Shown here one piece after another: positions 23,185-36,348 of a DNA stretch of 64,000 bases. Each line of letters starts with the position of its first letter. The stretch's first letter is position 1. The notes beneath the pieces were generated by a model that saw only the letters and a program-made list of their open reading frames with translations, had not been told where the DNA came from and did no database searches. The position numbers were made by a program, and so were the translations under genes. The DNA lies in the NCBI RefSeq assembly GCF_949628215.1, contig NC_134277.1:33183058-33247057 (forward strand), written 5' to 3'. Source of the DNA: Phalacrocorax aristotelis. Its lineage: Eukaryota > Chordata > Aves > Suliformes > Phalacrocoracidae.

Positions 23185-23438
23185 CTGTTCTCAGTAACCC
23201 TCTTGAGAGATCACTTCTTTTTCTGTTGACTCTCTGCAGATGCTGAGGATATTGGCCTCTTCAGCAAAGTGAGGTGCCTTGGACAGTCTAACTGTAGATT
23301 CCTCCATACTCTGCAAGGACTCTTGCCTAAACAGACACAAATATGTTCAGGAAAAATGCATGATCCCCAAATATATGGGGAAACATAGACGGATCATTGG
23401 AAAGCGTGCAGGTCTTGTATTTACCTTAGATATCAACT

Positions 23439-24036
23439 TGTCATGGTTTAACTCCAGCCAGCAACTAAGCACCACACGGCCACTCATTCGCTCTCCCTAG
23501 GTGAGATGGGGGAGAGGTCTGGAAGGGTAAAAGCGAGAAAACTTATGAGTTGAGATAAAAACAGTTCAATAATTAAAAAGAAATAAAAGCAATGACAATA
23601 ACAACAATAATAAAATTGAAAGGAGAAGAGGAAAAAATAACAAAGACAGAGAAAAACAAACCCCAGGAAAGACAAGTGATGCAAATGAAAGCAATTGCTC
23701 ACCACCAATGGAGTGATGCCCAGCCAGTCCCTCAGCAGTGCCCCCCATGCCAATCTCCCCACCTAGTTTTATTGCTGAGAATGACATCATATGGTATGGG
23801 ATATCCATTTGGTCACTTGACTTACCTGTGTCCCCTCCCAACTTTTTCTGCATCTCTAACCTATTCAGTGGTGGGATGGTGTGAGGAGCAGGAAAGGCCT
23901 TGATGTTGTGTAAACACTGCTTGGAAGTAACTAAAACATCAACGTGTTATAACACTATTTTCAGCACAAATCCAAAACATAGCCCATACATGCTACTGTG
24001 AAGAAATTGAACTCTATCCCAGCCAAAACCAGTATA
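23439..24036 (-). mobile_element. Solo LTR of avian endogenous retrovirus (older copy)
   Basis: This LTR is 598 bp on the minus strand. Its 3' end (plus 23,439, tgtcatggtttaac) and 5' end (plus 24,036) correspond end to end with the LTR at 36,349-36,929, including the shared ggctgggatagagtt block near the 5' end, gggaggggacacag in the middle and ttgctggctgg near the 3' end. It is flanked by caact (23,434-23,438) and taact (24,037-24,041), a 5-bp target-site duplication with one transition. No internal retroviral sequence is present, so this is a solo LTR left by LTR-LTR recombination. The 5' dinucleotide is TA instead of TG and the TATA box is eroded, so this copy is older than its relative. 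Confidence 0.92.
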
Positions 24037-25889
24037 TAACTTTACCCAGGATTTTGGGACTATTTTCCATACTTTTCTTATTTCAGCAAAAAAGAGCAAA
24101 ATCTGTATCCCACTGCAGTAAAAGGCAACTTTCTCTTTTACGTTAATTGAGCTGTGCTGTCACCTCTAGTGGTCTTTTTCTTTGGAACTATGATGGTGTG
24201 TCCTTGAAACATAACCCCCTCTTTTGACAACATATCATTTTATCCAGAAAGTGTTCTAATAGTTTTGATAGTAAGGAAAAAAGATTTAAATTTTCTTTTC
24301 TGCCATGGTTTTCGTAAGGGATGAAAAATCCGTATTTTAACCATCATTATTCAGGATAATATGTAAGAAAAATGCTAATGCTGGCCAAAAAGCATTATTG
24401 TCACTCTGTAAAACAGCAGAACTGATTTTTTAATTTTATTTTTCTCAAGGGAAGAACATAAGTGAGGGAGAAGAGAGAATAATCTTCAGAAAAAGTTGAG
24501 TTTACAAGGCAGACCACTGGAGGAATATGAGGGGACACTTTTACTTATAAACTGAGAAAATTGTTCATAGTTTGTCATTTGAGAAGTACATACAAATTAC
24601 ACAGTGCTCTATGACATTCCTTGAGGGGTAAAAACAGAAGGAAAATTACCTAGTTTTCACCAGTACTTGTAAGATTTCAATGGTGAGACTGGAATGAAAA
24701 AGAACATCTGTCAATGGCTGAGTTAATTTGCCCATATTGCAGGAAAGACAAATTCAAATAAATTAATTTAAAAAAGAAAATAAATATTTAATTATGATAT
24801 TTAATTATGGCAGGAAAATCCAACACAAATGACATAGCAAAGATCAGCGGAAACTTGCTGAAAAGAATGTCTGTTGTTTTCCGTAAGAGCATGAGCCTGA
24901 CTGAATGCTGAACTAGGTCCTCAATGTAGTATTACTGCAGAGGTAACTGGCACAGCATCTCATCAGTGGGAACTGTCTGCTTGGATGAATGCTAGTGGCT
25001 TACAGACACTTTCTTCTTCTGTTGCACATCAATTTAATTCTAGCTTAGCTTGCCATTAGCCATAAGTTACATGAGAGTGCTATATGGGTGCCATAGCACA
25101 ATTTACCCTGCTTTTGTATCCTATGTGAGATGAACGACTCGGTTCCAATATGAGTATAATGCAAATGCCATAGGGATTTTCCCTCTGGCGAATGCAGACA
25201 CCTGCACTGTGATTAGTCTCACTGTAAAGCAGAAACCTACAATAGGTTGGTGGATATCTCTAAAGTTTGTGGTTCCATTGATCATAAGGCACTTTCATGG
25301 AAGGTATGTTGACTAGCTCAGATATGGAAGACTGCACTGTAGACATCTGTAATAAAGTTATGTGTGTGGAAATCTACCCCATATGTTTCAGCTGGGGATG
25401 AAAGACGGAGGGTACAGTGGAGGAGCCTATGGAGTAACCAACCGCCAGTCCTCATGGACAGCCCTCATGGACCCTGGGCTCTTACTGAAGGGAGGTCTCT
25501 TACATTGACAATATCTGCCAAACTAAAAAGCAAGTATAGGGAAAAGATGGGTCATGACAGGGGCAGGAAAAATCAGCTATTACTTGTGCTACACTGAGCA
25601 CATTTCAGAAGAACACTCTAGAGGGATATCATGAGGCCCAAATTAGCTACAGTGCTGAGATGGCATTTGAATAACAGCATGATGCTCTAAAACCTATTAA
25701 TTTCTTGCTGTTTATTTATCTTCCTCTCATCTTCATAAAACTCTCTTTCTTGGCCAGCAGGTCATGCTATTTTGATTTCTTCCAAAGCATGCTTTTAAAA
25801 ATGTGGAGAAATCAATGTTTTCTTTGGTTATTTTAAGATAAATCCATTTCCTGTTTCCTAACTGACTCCAAATTCATTGGTGGTGTTTA
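24037..25889. other. Gene-free AT-rich sequence
   Basis: No repeat or exon is recognised. A block at 24,720-24,830 is very AT-rich, with repeated taattaa and tttaattatg words. A 77-codon open frame at 25,364-25,597 is not supported as a gene. Confidence 0.6.
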
Positions 25890-26640
25890 AACACAGAAAC
25901 ATTCAAGTTTGAAAGGACCTTGGGAGGTCTCTCTCCTGCTCAGGGCAGGCTTGACACTGAATTCAGACTACATTGTTCAGGGCTTTGTCCAGTTGGGTCT
26001 TGAAAACCTGCCAGGAAAGGGATTCCATGGCTTCTCTGGGTAACTTAATTAAATACTTAATTATCTTGAGAGACTTTTTTTTTTGTCCTTAAGTCCAGTC
26101 GGAAACTTCCCTGTTCCAGTTTACAATCATTATCCCTCCCACCCCCCACCCCGTGAAAGTCTTGGCTCCTTCTTCTAGCCTCGCAGTAAGCACTGGGAGG
26201 CTTCTGTTAGGTCCCACCTAAAACATCTCTTCCTCAGGCTGAACAAGATTTTCTTTACAGGACAGTTTCTCCAGCTCTTGACCATCTTGGTGTCATCTTG
26301 CTAAATATACTGGCTAAGGACTATGTTCATCTTTCATGTATTTGGGGGTACAAAACTGGATGCAGATTTACATATGTGGTCTAGTAAGTGACAACTAAAG
26401 GATAATACTCACTAGCAGGATTCTTATTAATTTAATCCAGGATGCTGTTGGCCTTTTTTGCTGCCAGGGCACACTGCTGGCTCATATTTGGCATATTGCC
26501 AACAAAGACCCCAGTTCTTTTCAGGAGAGCTGCTATTAAAGCTGGTCAGTCTCCAGACTACACCACTGCACTGGGTTAGCTCATCCCAGGTTCAGGACTT
26601 TGCATTTTTTCTTTTTGAATTTCATGACACTTGAGAAATA
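25890..26640 (-). mobile_element. CR1 LINE 3' portion (older subfamily)
   Basis: About 750 bp of CR1 in minus orientation. The left end resembles the CR1 3' terminus (attcaagtttgaaaggacc). The body includes blocks typical of the 3' part: ccctgttccagtttacaat, cttcctcaggctgaacaaga, ggatgctgttggcc, gggcacactgctggctcat and ttcaggactttgcattt. Indels and substitutions are many and no open frame survives. Unlike the other fragments, it retains the middle non-coding segment in colinear order. Confidence 0.88.
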
Positions 26641-29600
26641 TGATCACATTAAATCAGGCTTAGAACAAAGCACATCTAGTTCCTCACCCCATTTAAACAA
26701 CCAGAAGAAGTGGTTAGAATGGAAAAGCAGAAACAGTTAGAACAGGACAACCACAGAATAAGACTATGTGATTAAAACCAGGCAGGGACTTAAAGGCAAT
26801 CTTTCAGATTGATTTAGCAGTTCACAAGCTCAAGCCTGCAACTTTACATCCTTAAACATTCTGTTTTCATAACCATGCCCTAAAGGAAGGAAAAGTTCTT
26901 GGGTACGAGAAGAATCAAACTGGTTTTCTGTTTTGTCCATGGCACAATCTGTAAGCAACTCTTAAAGCTACCTTTGATATCCTCATATGTCTCTGATATT
27001 CACAGAAGCATCTGGAAAATGAGATTTGGAAATATATACATATATATTTTAGGTGTGTATATATCTCTCTCTATATATACATATATATATCACAACTTAT
27101 CCCAGAGGTGAATCTCAAAAGCATTTTTAACCTGTCAAAGAACAGAAAAAACTGGAAAAAATCATCCCAACAGGCATAACTGAAACCAGTAAACTGAGAA
27201 AAATGCTATTGCAAATATATGAATGTACATATTAGATCCAAAAATAAAAAGGAATTTTATTTAGAACTAGTCAACTCAGACTATCCTAAGTACACTGTCG
27301 ACATCTTTATGCAGCTATATTAATCTCTCTTGGCATCTTGTAATCCATTCCACTATTCTTTGGTTCTGACTTTTGTCTTTTATCAAAATACTATACACAA
27401 TGTCTTTGGTGAGTGGTATGTCTGTATTTTATTCACTTGTGCAATAGTGACAGTAATGTAAATTGATCTCTGATTCCTTAAACATTACACAGAGCAAATA
27501 ACAAATATTTGAAAACCACTGAGAAATTATATCAATGAAAAATAAATAGGGGAACATTTGGACTGAGCTATTGTATGATGAAAACAGCAGAAAAAATAGG
27601 AGGAGGTCTTGAAAGTAGAGAAGGAGAACAAAAATGTCAAATACTCCAGCCAAATTTCACATTGCATGGTGTTTCACTGCCGGTGTGCCAGTACTTTGCT
27701 GGTAAGCTGTGACTGTCACAGACACTCTTAAATAATGCAGAAAAAAAAGTCACATCACCTAAATGTAGAGTAGAAACAACAGAAATGTTCTATTTCCTTC
27801 CAAAGTGTAGTAATTCCTAACTCCTGACTTACAGGTGCCGGTAATAGCAGAGACGTGAGGTTAGTGTTCCCTAGTCGCTAGTCACGTCCTGTGTCTTTCA
27901 GTATGAGTTTCATCCTGCACCAGTGAAGTTAACTGTGATGTAGAGGATGCCTTAAGTTGGTGATTGATAAAGTGCATTTAGTACTTGCATGTCTGTTCCA
28001 CATCACATGACCACCGTAGGTATAACCCACTGCAGAATGAACGAGCTGGTGGGTTGAGGAATGCACAGGTGATGCAGTCAGTTGCACAAGAGGAGAAGAT
28101 CAGGCCCTGCATTTCCTTTGCCTCTGGGCAGGACTAGGAGGGAGAGTATTTTCTTTTATTCTCAGTCCTAAAGGATTGCTACATAACCGTCCATGAGATT
28201 AGCAAATTAAAAAATATCTTTTGTGGCTGTGAACAGACATGTGGACTTCTTCCATGGTTATTGCCACTGAAGAAATGTATCTACGTCCTTGATTATTGTT
28301 TTTACTTAAAGAAAATTTACATTGGTGAAGAAATGATTGAGAAAGTCTCTTTCAAAATTAAGTTGTTGCTGCATCTTCTCTATGAACATCTTAATAATGC
28401 TTGAATATCTTGATAATGCTTCATCTTTTCTACCTTAAAAGTGAAAATCTAAGGTAGGTTACTTATGACTAATTTCTATGAATAAAAAAAAAAAAACAGA
28501 AAAAAGTTAGCTATCTTGAAACTATTTTACTCGCATGCATAAATACTTAACGATATTTTATCAGATTTACTTCATATGCTTCTGATGTCTGACATCTGGA
28601 AAATACTTCTGGATCTGTGTCTTTGTGACTTTGATATTTTTCTTTCCAAAGTATTAATTAAATCTGTCAAATTTTATGTCATGTTTTAACCACTAATCAA
28701 TGTTTTAAACCCATTCCTATTGATTTGCCTGGGTATATTTTCCATTGTGTAATATTGGCTTGAATAATTTCCTCCATGTTTGCCCGAGCTATACTTTCTG
28801 AGACTTTATGGCAATGCTCGTTGGTCATACTCATGATGAGTCTCAGGAGCTGCATTTCCCACTGCTTTTGCACTATCATTTTCAGAAATTATTTTTGAAA
28901 TCCCCATATCTGTATTATGGTATCACAGTATTTTTGGCACGTTTGTGCCCTTGGGAAATACATTATAATACTTTTCTAATATATGTGTTATGATGATACT
29001 ATCTACCAGTTCTAGTTATCATTATTTCATGCTTATAGTCTTATGTCTGTCAGATCTTTCACTGAACAATTCTGACACAGAGATGTGAAGGCCTTGTGAG
29101 TTTTTATAGCACTTCTTATTGTAGTCCAGTTTTGGGTTGGGCAGAGGGATGATTCTTGGAAAGCTGAAAAAATCAGCAGTAGTATTTTCATTATTACTCT
29201 TTTTGCTATTATCATTATAACAGATGAACAGTAACAGCAGCTTTTCATGTAAAATGCTTAATTACTTTAATTTGTTCCTCATTGTGTGAAAACTTCATCC
29301 TGAATGATTGCTTTGCATTTTCATGGCAAATAGCTGTGATGGAAACAATTCCCTAAATATGAACTGTATAAAAAGATGCGCTTCTAGGAGGCAATGCAAC
29401 TGAAGCACAGTATTAGAAGACAAAAAGAAATGAAATCTTTTGAATTAGTGAGATGGAGTTTAAGTAGCAAAGTATTTTTAAGAAATCTCTGAAAAATGGT
29501 CTTACCTTGAAGTTCCATGTGTAGTCAGTTGTGCCTCTCCCCAGCTATAAGTACACTTCCTACCACAAAAAATTAACTTGTTTGAATATTGTTATAATTA

Positions 29601-32590
29601 GCCTTGCTTCATTCTGCTTTGGTTCAGAGAACAGGATGTGTAAGAGAAGTCTTCCAAACCACTACCTGTATCAACCAAACTACATTTACCACAACGGGAC
29701 CTAAATCTTTTTTCAGAGATGAATAAAGTATAGATATGTCTAAAAATGTCTAGACAGGACTTCCTTTTCAGAACTTTGGAAGTATTTTGATGTGAAAGTA
29801 ACATTTTTGATAGTTTCTCAAAATATCATATTACAAAAAGAGGAAGGACCATTTTAATTTTTAATAAAAGAGTTTAAAGTTTGAGTTGATTTGCTAAAAC
29901 CATCAGTTACTGGCAGTTCTCACACATTTTTTTACAGGTGGAGGGGATCCTTGGTACTGTTGTTGGTTTAGGTCATTGCATGCAAGAATGAACAAATTTA
30001 AAGTACCTACATAAGGAGGTCTGTATCTGCTCCTGTGGGACAGATTTCAGCTTCATGGAAACACCTTACATTAAGACAGGGTGGGAAAGAGATTTTGGAA
30101 ATAGACAGTGAGGAGTTCTGCATATGGGATTATTCAGCTGGTGTGAAGTCCATGGTGGGGCTCCAGAGATAATTCTTTTGACCTAGCAGGAGAGTCTTTA
30201 TTTGTAGACTCCCTCAGTTGCATTAGAGCCTATAGTTAGGGAAAGGAGTGTTCTTTCATTTTTAACCACCTCACCAGCAAGCTTTGCAGATGAACTGAAT
30301 TATCTCAGTTTTGCAGGAGGTATTTAAATTAATGAACTAACACAGGTTAAGTAATACAAATCCATGCCTGCCTGGCAGATTTCGTTTATATGGTACACCA
30401 CAGCAAGATTTCCTAGCCCTACAACACTGCTGTTTCAGTTTTCTAATGGGATGCATGTCTTCCAGACCCTTCTGACTTCAAAAATGAGTTTTTCAGATTG
30501 AAACCTAGGGAAGAAACTGATAATGTAACAAAAAAAGTGTTAACGTTTTGTACATGGCCATCTGCAAGGCCCCCAGCTTACGTTTTATTTAAGTTCTTGG
30601 TTAAACCACAGAAAACAACCACCTCATCCAAATTCTTCATTGTCATTCAGAGTCTTTTCACTGACTTTAGAATGTGCTGCCTTTGGCCATGATAAAACCA
30701 CATCTATTCATACTTACTTGCCTTTACAGGGAACGTTGGCATGATATAACTGTAGATCTTGTGCTGCTCTGGCCACAGTGACGCACATCAAATGAAACTA
30801 AACTATCTAGTACAGGCATATTTGTCTCAAGATTTCCATCCTTTCAGTGGTACCTCATGTGCCTGAAGTAATTCTCATAATGAAATGCTCTTTTATGTAC
30901 GCAGTCTGCTCTTTCTTGCCTTCTGAGACTTAGACTTACAGAAAACTTCAGTAATCATGAATCATTTGGCTCTTGACGTGTAATGTGACCCAAACAGCTG
31001 CCCTTTAAGTAAGAAGCTGTGATTGGAAAGGCATCTTCTTGAAACAAATAATTGAAACTATCTGGCCTCATTCTTGATATTTATGATAGCATACTGGATT
31101 TTTATAGGAAACATAAAGGGATGACAGGAAACATGGGGTCATGGACCTCTAAGCGTATTTAGAGAACAACAGAGTACATGGAGTTTCTGCATATTGAAAA
31201 CAAACATATTTTTTCAGATAATTCTGTGTGCTCAGAAAATATAATGCATTTTGCATCTTTTTTCAAGCCACATGGAAGTAGTCAGGAAACGTAATGCTAC
31301 AGTGTTGGATAAATATGGAAAATTCTAGTTTACACTGGGCTGTTACCCATAAGACCCATTCAGGCTCAAGAACTCTATGGCCTAAGATCAGAGACTTACC
31401 TTGAGAAGTGACAGAAACCTTATGCCAGCCAGTAAGTCCATGTTAGTTTGGATGGAGTGTTATTTTACTCCACATGAAAGAAAGAATTGATAGAGAAGAA
31501 TTGCAAAAGAGGAGAAAGATGGAAGGAGTAAGACATGGAAAGGATGAAGAATGCAATAGACAGGACTTAACTGGGCAATTATTCTGACAGTCATTATTAA
31601 ACGGATGAATGCAAATGTGTAATTTGTGTATGGTATATAAAAACACTGGGTAGAAAGACACAAATCAAAGTAAGATTTATTTTTTTGGTGCCAGACAGTT
31701 ATTTGAACATCTGCCTACACCTTGCGTCTACATAATCCTATGGGCTGGTGCAGTTGGAACAGACTAGTTTATGCAGGCCATAGCTCATAAGGGAGTGTTG
31801 CACCTGGCATTAAGTACAATCACTTCTGAACTTCCAACCTGAATAGCCAGGTAGCCATTTCTAACTTGGTTGACAATGGTCAGGGTGTGAGGCTTTAACT
31901 CATACTGTTAGTTCTTGCAGCAAGTCCCGCTTTTCTAAGTGTATTTATAAACAATGCAAATCAGAAGAGCAACATCTTGAGTGTGGTAAGACAACAAAGA
32001 ATCTGCCTGTTCTGTGTCTCCTAGTTTCTGTAGGTATAATGTCTTCAGTTGCTGCAGACCACCAGAGCTTCCCAACTCTCCACTCTGTTCAGGAGCTCTG
32101 TTACTGAGCAGAGTTCTCAGCAAATGTGTTTGGCTGATATGCATCAGTAGTTAGCAAAACAAATAGGATGCTTGAATGCAGTAAATTATGGCTAGGAAAT
32201 AACAGAGAAAGTGTTATGGACTCAACTAACATCAATTCGTGTGCTGACATGTAATAAATCTCTTCTCAAGGCTCAAAGATTTTGCTAATTAGAACACATT
32301 TTGAAGGGGAAAAAAAAAAAGAGTGTCTGTTACTCCAGATTTTAGTAATGCTAAACCCAAGACTGGAGGCTGCTATTGAAGGGATGTCAGGATAGCGCGA
32401 AATATGTGCAACACTTTGTAAGAGTTGAAAAGAAAGAAGGGAAAATGGATGTCATTAATGCATTTATTTAAATGACTTCTTAGTGTTTTAGCTTACACAT
32501 TTATTAACTTTTAGTGGCTGGCAGAGACTAAGAGATCTGTACGTTTGAAACATCTTGTGTAAAGGAACTCATGTTTTAGCTGGAGCTTTT
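26641..32590. other. Gene-free AT-rich interval
   Basis: It holds a TA-rich microsatellite (27,031-27,091) and short poly-A runs such as 28,485-28,497. No exon, RNA gene or retroposon is recognised. Open frames are all short (74 codons or fewer). Confidence 0.6.
27031..27091 (+). repeat. TA/TATC-rich microsatellite
   Basis: Alternating ta with cata interruptions, then a short tctctc segment and tatatatacatatatatat. It is self-complementary and likely to be length-variable. Confidence 0.9.
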
Positions 32591-33269
32591 GCCAATTAAA
32601 ATAGATTTAGATAGTGAAAAGCAAAAACAAAAGTTAAGGCAACACCTTTCCCCCATTCCCTCGCTTTTTCCCAGGCTCAGCTTCACTCCTTCATTCCCAA
32701 TTCTTATACCTCCTCCCCAATCCAAGTGGCACAGGGAGGATGGAGAATGGGTCAGTTCATAATAGTTCCTCTCTGTTGTTCTTTTTTCCTCACAGTTTCC
32801 CCCTTCATCCATCATGGGTCATTTCCACAGGCTGCAGTCCTTCAAATAAACCTACCCCTGCACAGATTCTCCACAGGCTGTGGTTCCTTCAGGAAATATC
32901 CACCAACTCTGGAGTGGGGTCCTCCACAGGCTGCAGTGTGGATATCTGCTCCAGCATGGTCTTTTCGACGGGCTGTGGGGAAATATCTTCTCTAGCACCT
33001 GGAGCTCTACCTCCCTTTCCTTCCTTGATCTTAGTGTTCAATCTGCTGTTTCTCACTTTTTTGCTTAACCCTCTGCCTGTCTGGTGTCTTTGCCCTTTCT
33101 TAAATATGTTTTTCCCAGAGGTGCTGCCAGCTTGGCTGAGAGGCTCAGCTGTGTCCTGCAGTAGGTCCGTTGGAGCTGGCTGGAACCAGCTGTGTCCCTG
33201 GCGTCTTCTCACGGAAGCTGCACCTGCAGCCACCCCACCACCAACACCTTGACACCTACACCAAATACA
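32591..33269 (-). mobile_element. Truncated LTR of a second avian endogenous retrovirus family
   Basis: On the minus strand the element begins at 33,269 with tgtatttgg and runs through a signature I recognise from a common neoavian LTR: gcttccgtgagaag, then catatttaagaaagggc, then several ctgcagcctgtgga-type modules, then a purine-rich segment and cttttgtttttgctttt. It ends near 32,591 without the expected polyadenylation region and terminal CA, so its 3' end (low coordinates) is missing. No internal genes are present. Between 32,820 and 32,985 the module containing acaggctg is repeated about four times at 43-53 bp spacing. The retroviral class (ERVL or ERVK type) is not resolved. Confidence 0.8.
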
Positions 33270-33410
33270 CCCACCCAACAGAAACCCTCTCCTAAATAAG
33301 GGCATGTCTAAATGCACACAGATATTTGTAGCCACTCTACCTGTATGGACATCTTCAGGAAACCAGATGTTTAATGTTAATGCAGGTGTGGTTCACTTGT
33401 TGAGGGCAGA

Positions 33411-33580
33411 TTGGTGTCATATAGTCTTGGGGAAGAGTGGCTGGAAAGCTGCTTGGTGGAAAAGGACCTGGGTGTGCTGGTTGACAGATGTCTGAATATG
33501 AGTGTGCCCAGGTGGCCAAGAAGACCAACAGCATCCTGGCTTGTATCAGGAACAGTGTGGCCAGCAGGAGTAGGGAAGTA
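33411..33580 (+). mobile_element. CR1 LINE internal ORF2 fragment
   Basis: In plus orientation it encodes the C-terminal CR1 ORF2 segment: [18 protein letters not shown], a frame break after LNMS caused by a short deletion (near 33,502), then codons for an [15 protein letters not shown] stretch and SRSRE. The fragment is internal: both the upstream RT domain and the CR1 3' terminus are absent, and the flank changes abruptly after tagggaagta. It lies about 140 bp outside the LTR at 32,591-33,269. Confidence 0.88.
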
Positions 33581-34250
33581 TTTTAATGTTTTTCAGAAAA
33601 CTGAATGGACAGATGAGGGAAGAATCATGAAGAACTCTGCAGGCTGTCATGGGTGGTCCCCATATACCTGCAGCTGACTAAGAAACAACTGATGTTTTCT
33701 CTTTCTGCTACACTGTAGTATTTGTTTGAAATCTATCAGTTCTGTCAATGTATTTTAAGACCTTTTGAAAGTTTTCTTGACTCAATGCAGTATCATTTCT
33801 ACAGTTCTTTAATCACTTTGGGTGCAACATCAAAAAAGGCAAAGGAGGAAGAAGTTACTTCCTGGGCTAACAAAGAAAGTAAGAGAACTGGCCAAGCTGC
33901 CCACGTCTGGGGTCATTTGTACCCTGTTTTAGCAGGCATCCAGCTTTCCAGGTAGGCCAGCATTCTAATCTGACCACTGTGTTGCCTCCTTGAACCCTTC
34001 CCTGTTTCATGCTGTTTCTCATATTAATTTTCCAGTGAAAAAGAAATGAAATTTAAAAGTCTGGGGGATGGGTGAGATGAAAAACACTTTATTTATTTAT
34101 TTCCACCCTGCTCCACCAAAGAGAGAAAAGTATATAAATGAAAACAAATGGTCCCAAGAGAATTTCACTGCTGTTAAAAAGCTATTTTTCATTTAAAAAG
34201 TCATTTCACTGAAAAAAATTTTAAGCATCTGTAATTGTGCTTTTGTTGAT

Positions 34251-34310
34251 TCAGAGCCTGCTGAAGCCAACTGGGAGCTTTCCCACTGATTTCACTCATT
34301 TTGGATGGGG
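34251..34310. repeat. Short MITE-like relic
   Basis: The words cctgctgaagccaactggga and cactgatttcactcattttg, followed by ggatgggg, fit the degenerate consensus of the same old palindromic family (ccattgacttcaatggg core). Only about 60 bp are left, so the assignment is tentative. Confidence 0.4.
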
Positions 34311-36343
34311 TCTCTTATGAGCTAACGATGTGTTGTTGATTTGGTGTTTGTTAAAAGAGAAGCCAGAACTTTCTGAAACTTTTCCTCAGACTCATTATCC
34401 TCCACTCAATTTGTTTCTGCATTTCTTTGATGAATGTATGTATGACATTAAAAGGGACAAGGGAGAGATGAGTATGAGTTTACATTTCCCTTTCCCAGAA
34501 CTTTCATGGTAACTTCATTTGTTGTTTTAATGTATAGCAGGCTCATGCTGCTTTCAAGATGGAAGCAGAGATTTTCATTATTCTATAGGAAGCATTTTCA
34601 TGGCAAGATCCTTTGAACATTTTCCATTCTAGACTAATGGAGAATAGGAAAAAGCCATGGGATACAATTAGAAAATTTGATTTCATAACATTTTAAAAAG
34701 AAGCCTGCCTTCTTTTTAATCAATTTCCTAGGATCCTGCTGAGGACCCCTCCTGATGTTTTGTCATCTTGTCAAAAATGAATTTTCTTTTGCCTTCGCTC
34801 TGATGGAGGTGGAGCCATTTTTACAGATGGCTTGGTAAAGCGAGTGGGAACCCAGAAAAGGACATTATTATTCATAAATGACATTTCCCATTTCTGTGGG
34901 TTTTCTTGAACAGGACAGATACTCTAATGTTCTGTTCTAATGACAGGGAAGGATTTATGGTGTTTCTGTCTTGTCTCCTGGGAGTATAAATGCTTTACTT
35001 TAACTCTTCAAGATATTTCGATTTTATTTTTTTAAATCCCAAATTCATCTTACTTTATTTTGGCATTTAACTCCAACCAGTATTCAGAATCCTGACTATG
35101 TGAAGACAAAGTGTTAGATAGCTGTTCAGCTGCTTAACTGTCTGACATATTCCTTTCATAACAACCTCCAGGAGCACATGATTTAAATTACATAATTTCT
35201 TAAGGTTAGTTTGTACTAGGTGTGAAGCCTTAGTCATTCTGTATGTTTGTTTTCAAGCCCAGTAGGTGTGTGATGGGAAGCGTTCCCTCTGGGGCTGTGT
35301 AAAGCAGATACACAGCCATGGCAAGACAGTCAGATGTGTCACAGGTGGGAAACCATCAAGATACTGAAGAATTTGACTGTAACCACTTTCAGCATTACCT
35401 CAATTTGAGGACACTTCCTCTACCACACTGTCCTGCTCATTTCTGATTCACCCTCACTCAGACAGAGAAACCTGGGAGTCACCTTACAGAGTCTGTTGAG
35501 CTAGAGCAAAGGATACTTCACATTTCTAGGTACATGCAGCTCGCAGGATTTAGTGCAGCTGTTTTCTCCTTCAAGATGTGTGGATTTAGCAGCCAAATTA
35601 GACCAGAGGGAAGGGAATAACTTAAGTTTAGGTTTAAACTTTTGTGCCTTGACTATGTAGCACATTGACTATAGGCACTTGGGGAAGCCTGGAAGGTTCT
35701 TGCAGGCTCAGCATCTTCTCTGTAGGCTGTCAGTTGGATCTCATCTTTTGCTTCAATGAACAGCCTAGCTTTCTTCTTATGGCACTGATGGGTTGAGAAA
35801 GGTCTAAGGCTCAATGATGATGAATAAGGGATAGGAACTAGGGAGCTATGCAAACTTGTTATTGAAAGGTGAATTTAACAGAATAGCAATCTCCCCCTTT
35901 CTCTTTCCTTTAAAGGAAATGGTGTATTCAGCATTAAATGGCTCTGTGACAGCTACACGGAGGGGACTTTCCTTACTTTCTTGTGCACAAGGAACTCAGA
36001 GATCTCCTGTGAAAGTCCTGCCTTATCTAGCTGACTTAACAGAGTCTTGAGAGTTTCCAGTAACTAGCTTGAAAGTTATAGACAGCATTGGTAAAGTCCA
36101 CTGATGAACAGTTGGAAAATGGATGCAGTCCTGTGCGTCTTAAAACCCTTTCAAAGAAAACCACAAGGCATTACCACTGCTGATTTTGAAGGGGAACTCA
36201 GGCAGAACAAGAGAAATACCCCATTCTCCATTCCAAGACCATGACTCATTTAACTTTCTTTTCTGTCTCCTCTTTATATCATCTTTCTTTTTTTTTTTAA
36301 ACGTATTTCATTCTTCCGCAAAGACAGCTCCACTCCACAGTTT

Positions 36344-36348
36344 GTTAT
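36344..36348 (+). repeat. 5' target-site duplication of the solo LTR
   Basis: gttat directly precedes the LTR; gctat follows it at 36,930-36,934. Five-bp duplications with a single transition fit ERV integration. Confidence 0.8.

Larger units (their letters stand above)
22016..23438. other. Gene-free sequence with small tandem repeats
   Basis: It contains a 16-bp two-copy tandem at 22,362-22,393 (acatctttggaagatc and a one-base variant), an A/C-rich tract at 22,452-22,507 and an agcta-rich minisatellite at 23,147-23,184. No exon is supported. Confidence 0.6.
33581..36348. other. Gene-free sequence
   Basis: Apart from a short MITE-like relic (34,251-34,310), no repeat or exon is recognised. 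Confidence 0.6.

Noticed and set aside
23439..24036. Proviral internal region between the two related LTRs
   Set aside because: The LTRs are in opposite orientation, each has its own target duplication, and the DNA between them shows no gag, pol or env similarity.
27031..27091. Hairpin-forming TA repeat considered as a microRNA precursor
   Set aside because: Self-complementarity comes from the dinucleotide repeat, not from a unique stem with a loop.
32740..33252. 170-codon plus-strand frame as a possible gene
   Set aside because: It is antisense to the same LTR and has no domain.
32889..33335. 148-codon minus-strand frame as a possible viral gene
   Set aside because: It lies within an LTR and starts in flanking DNA outside it. 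LTRs of this family carry no gene there, and the frame follows the repeated modules.
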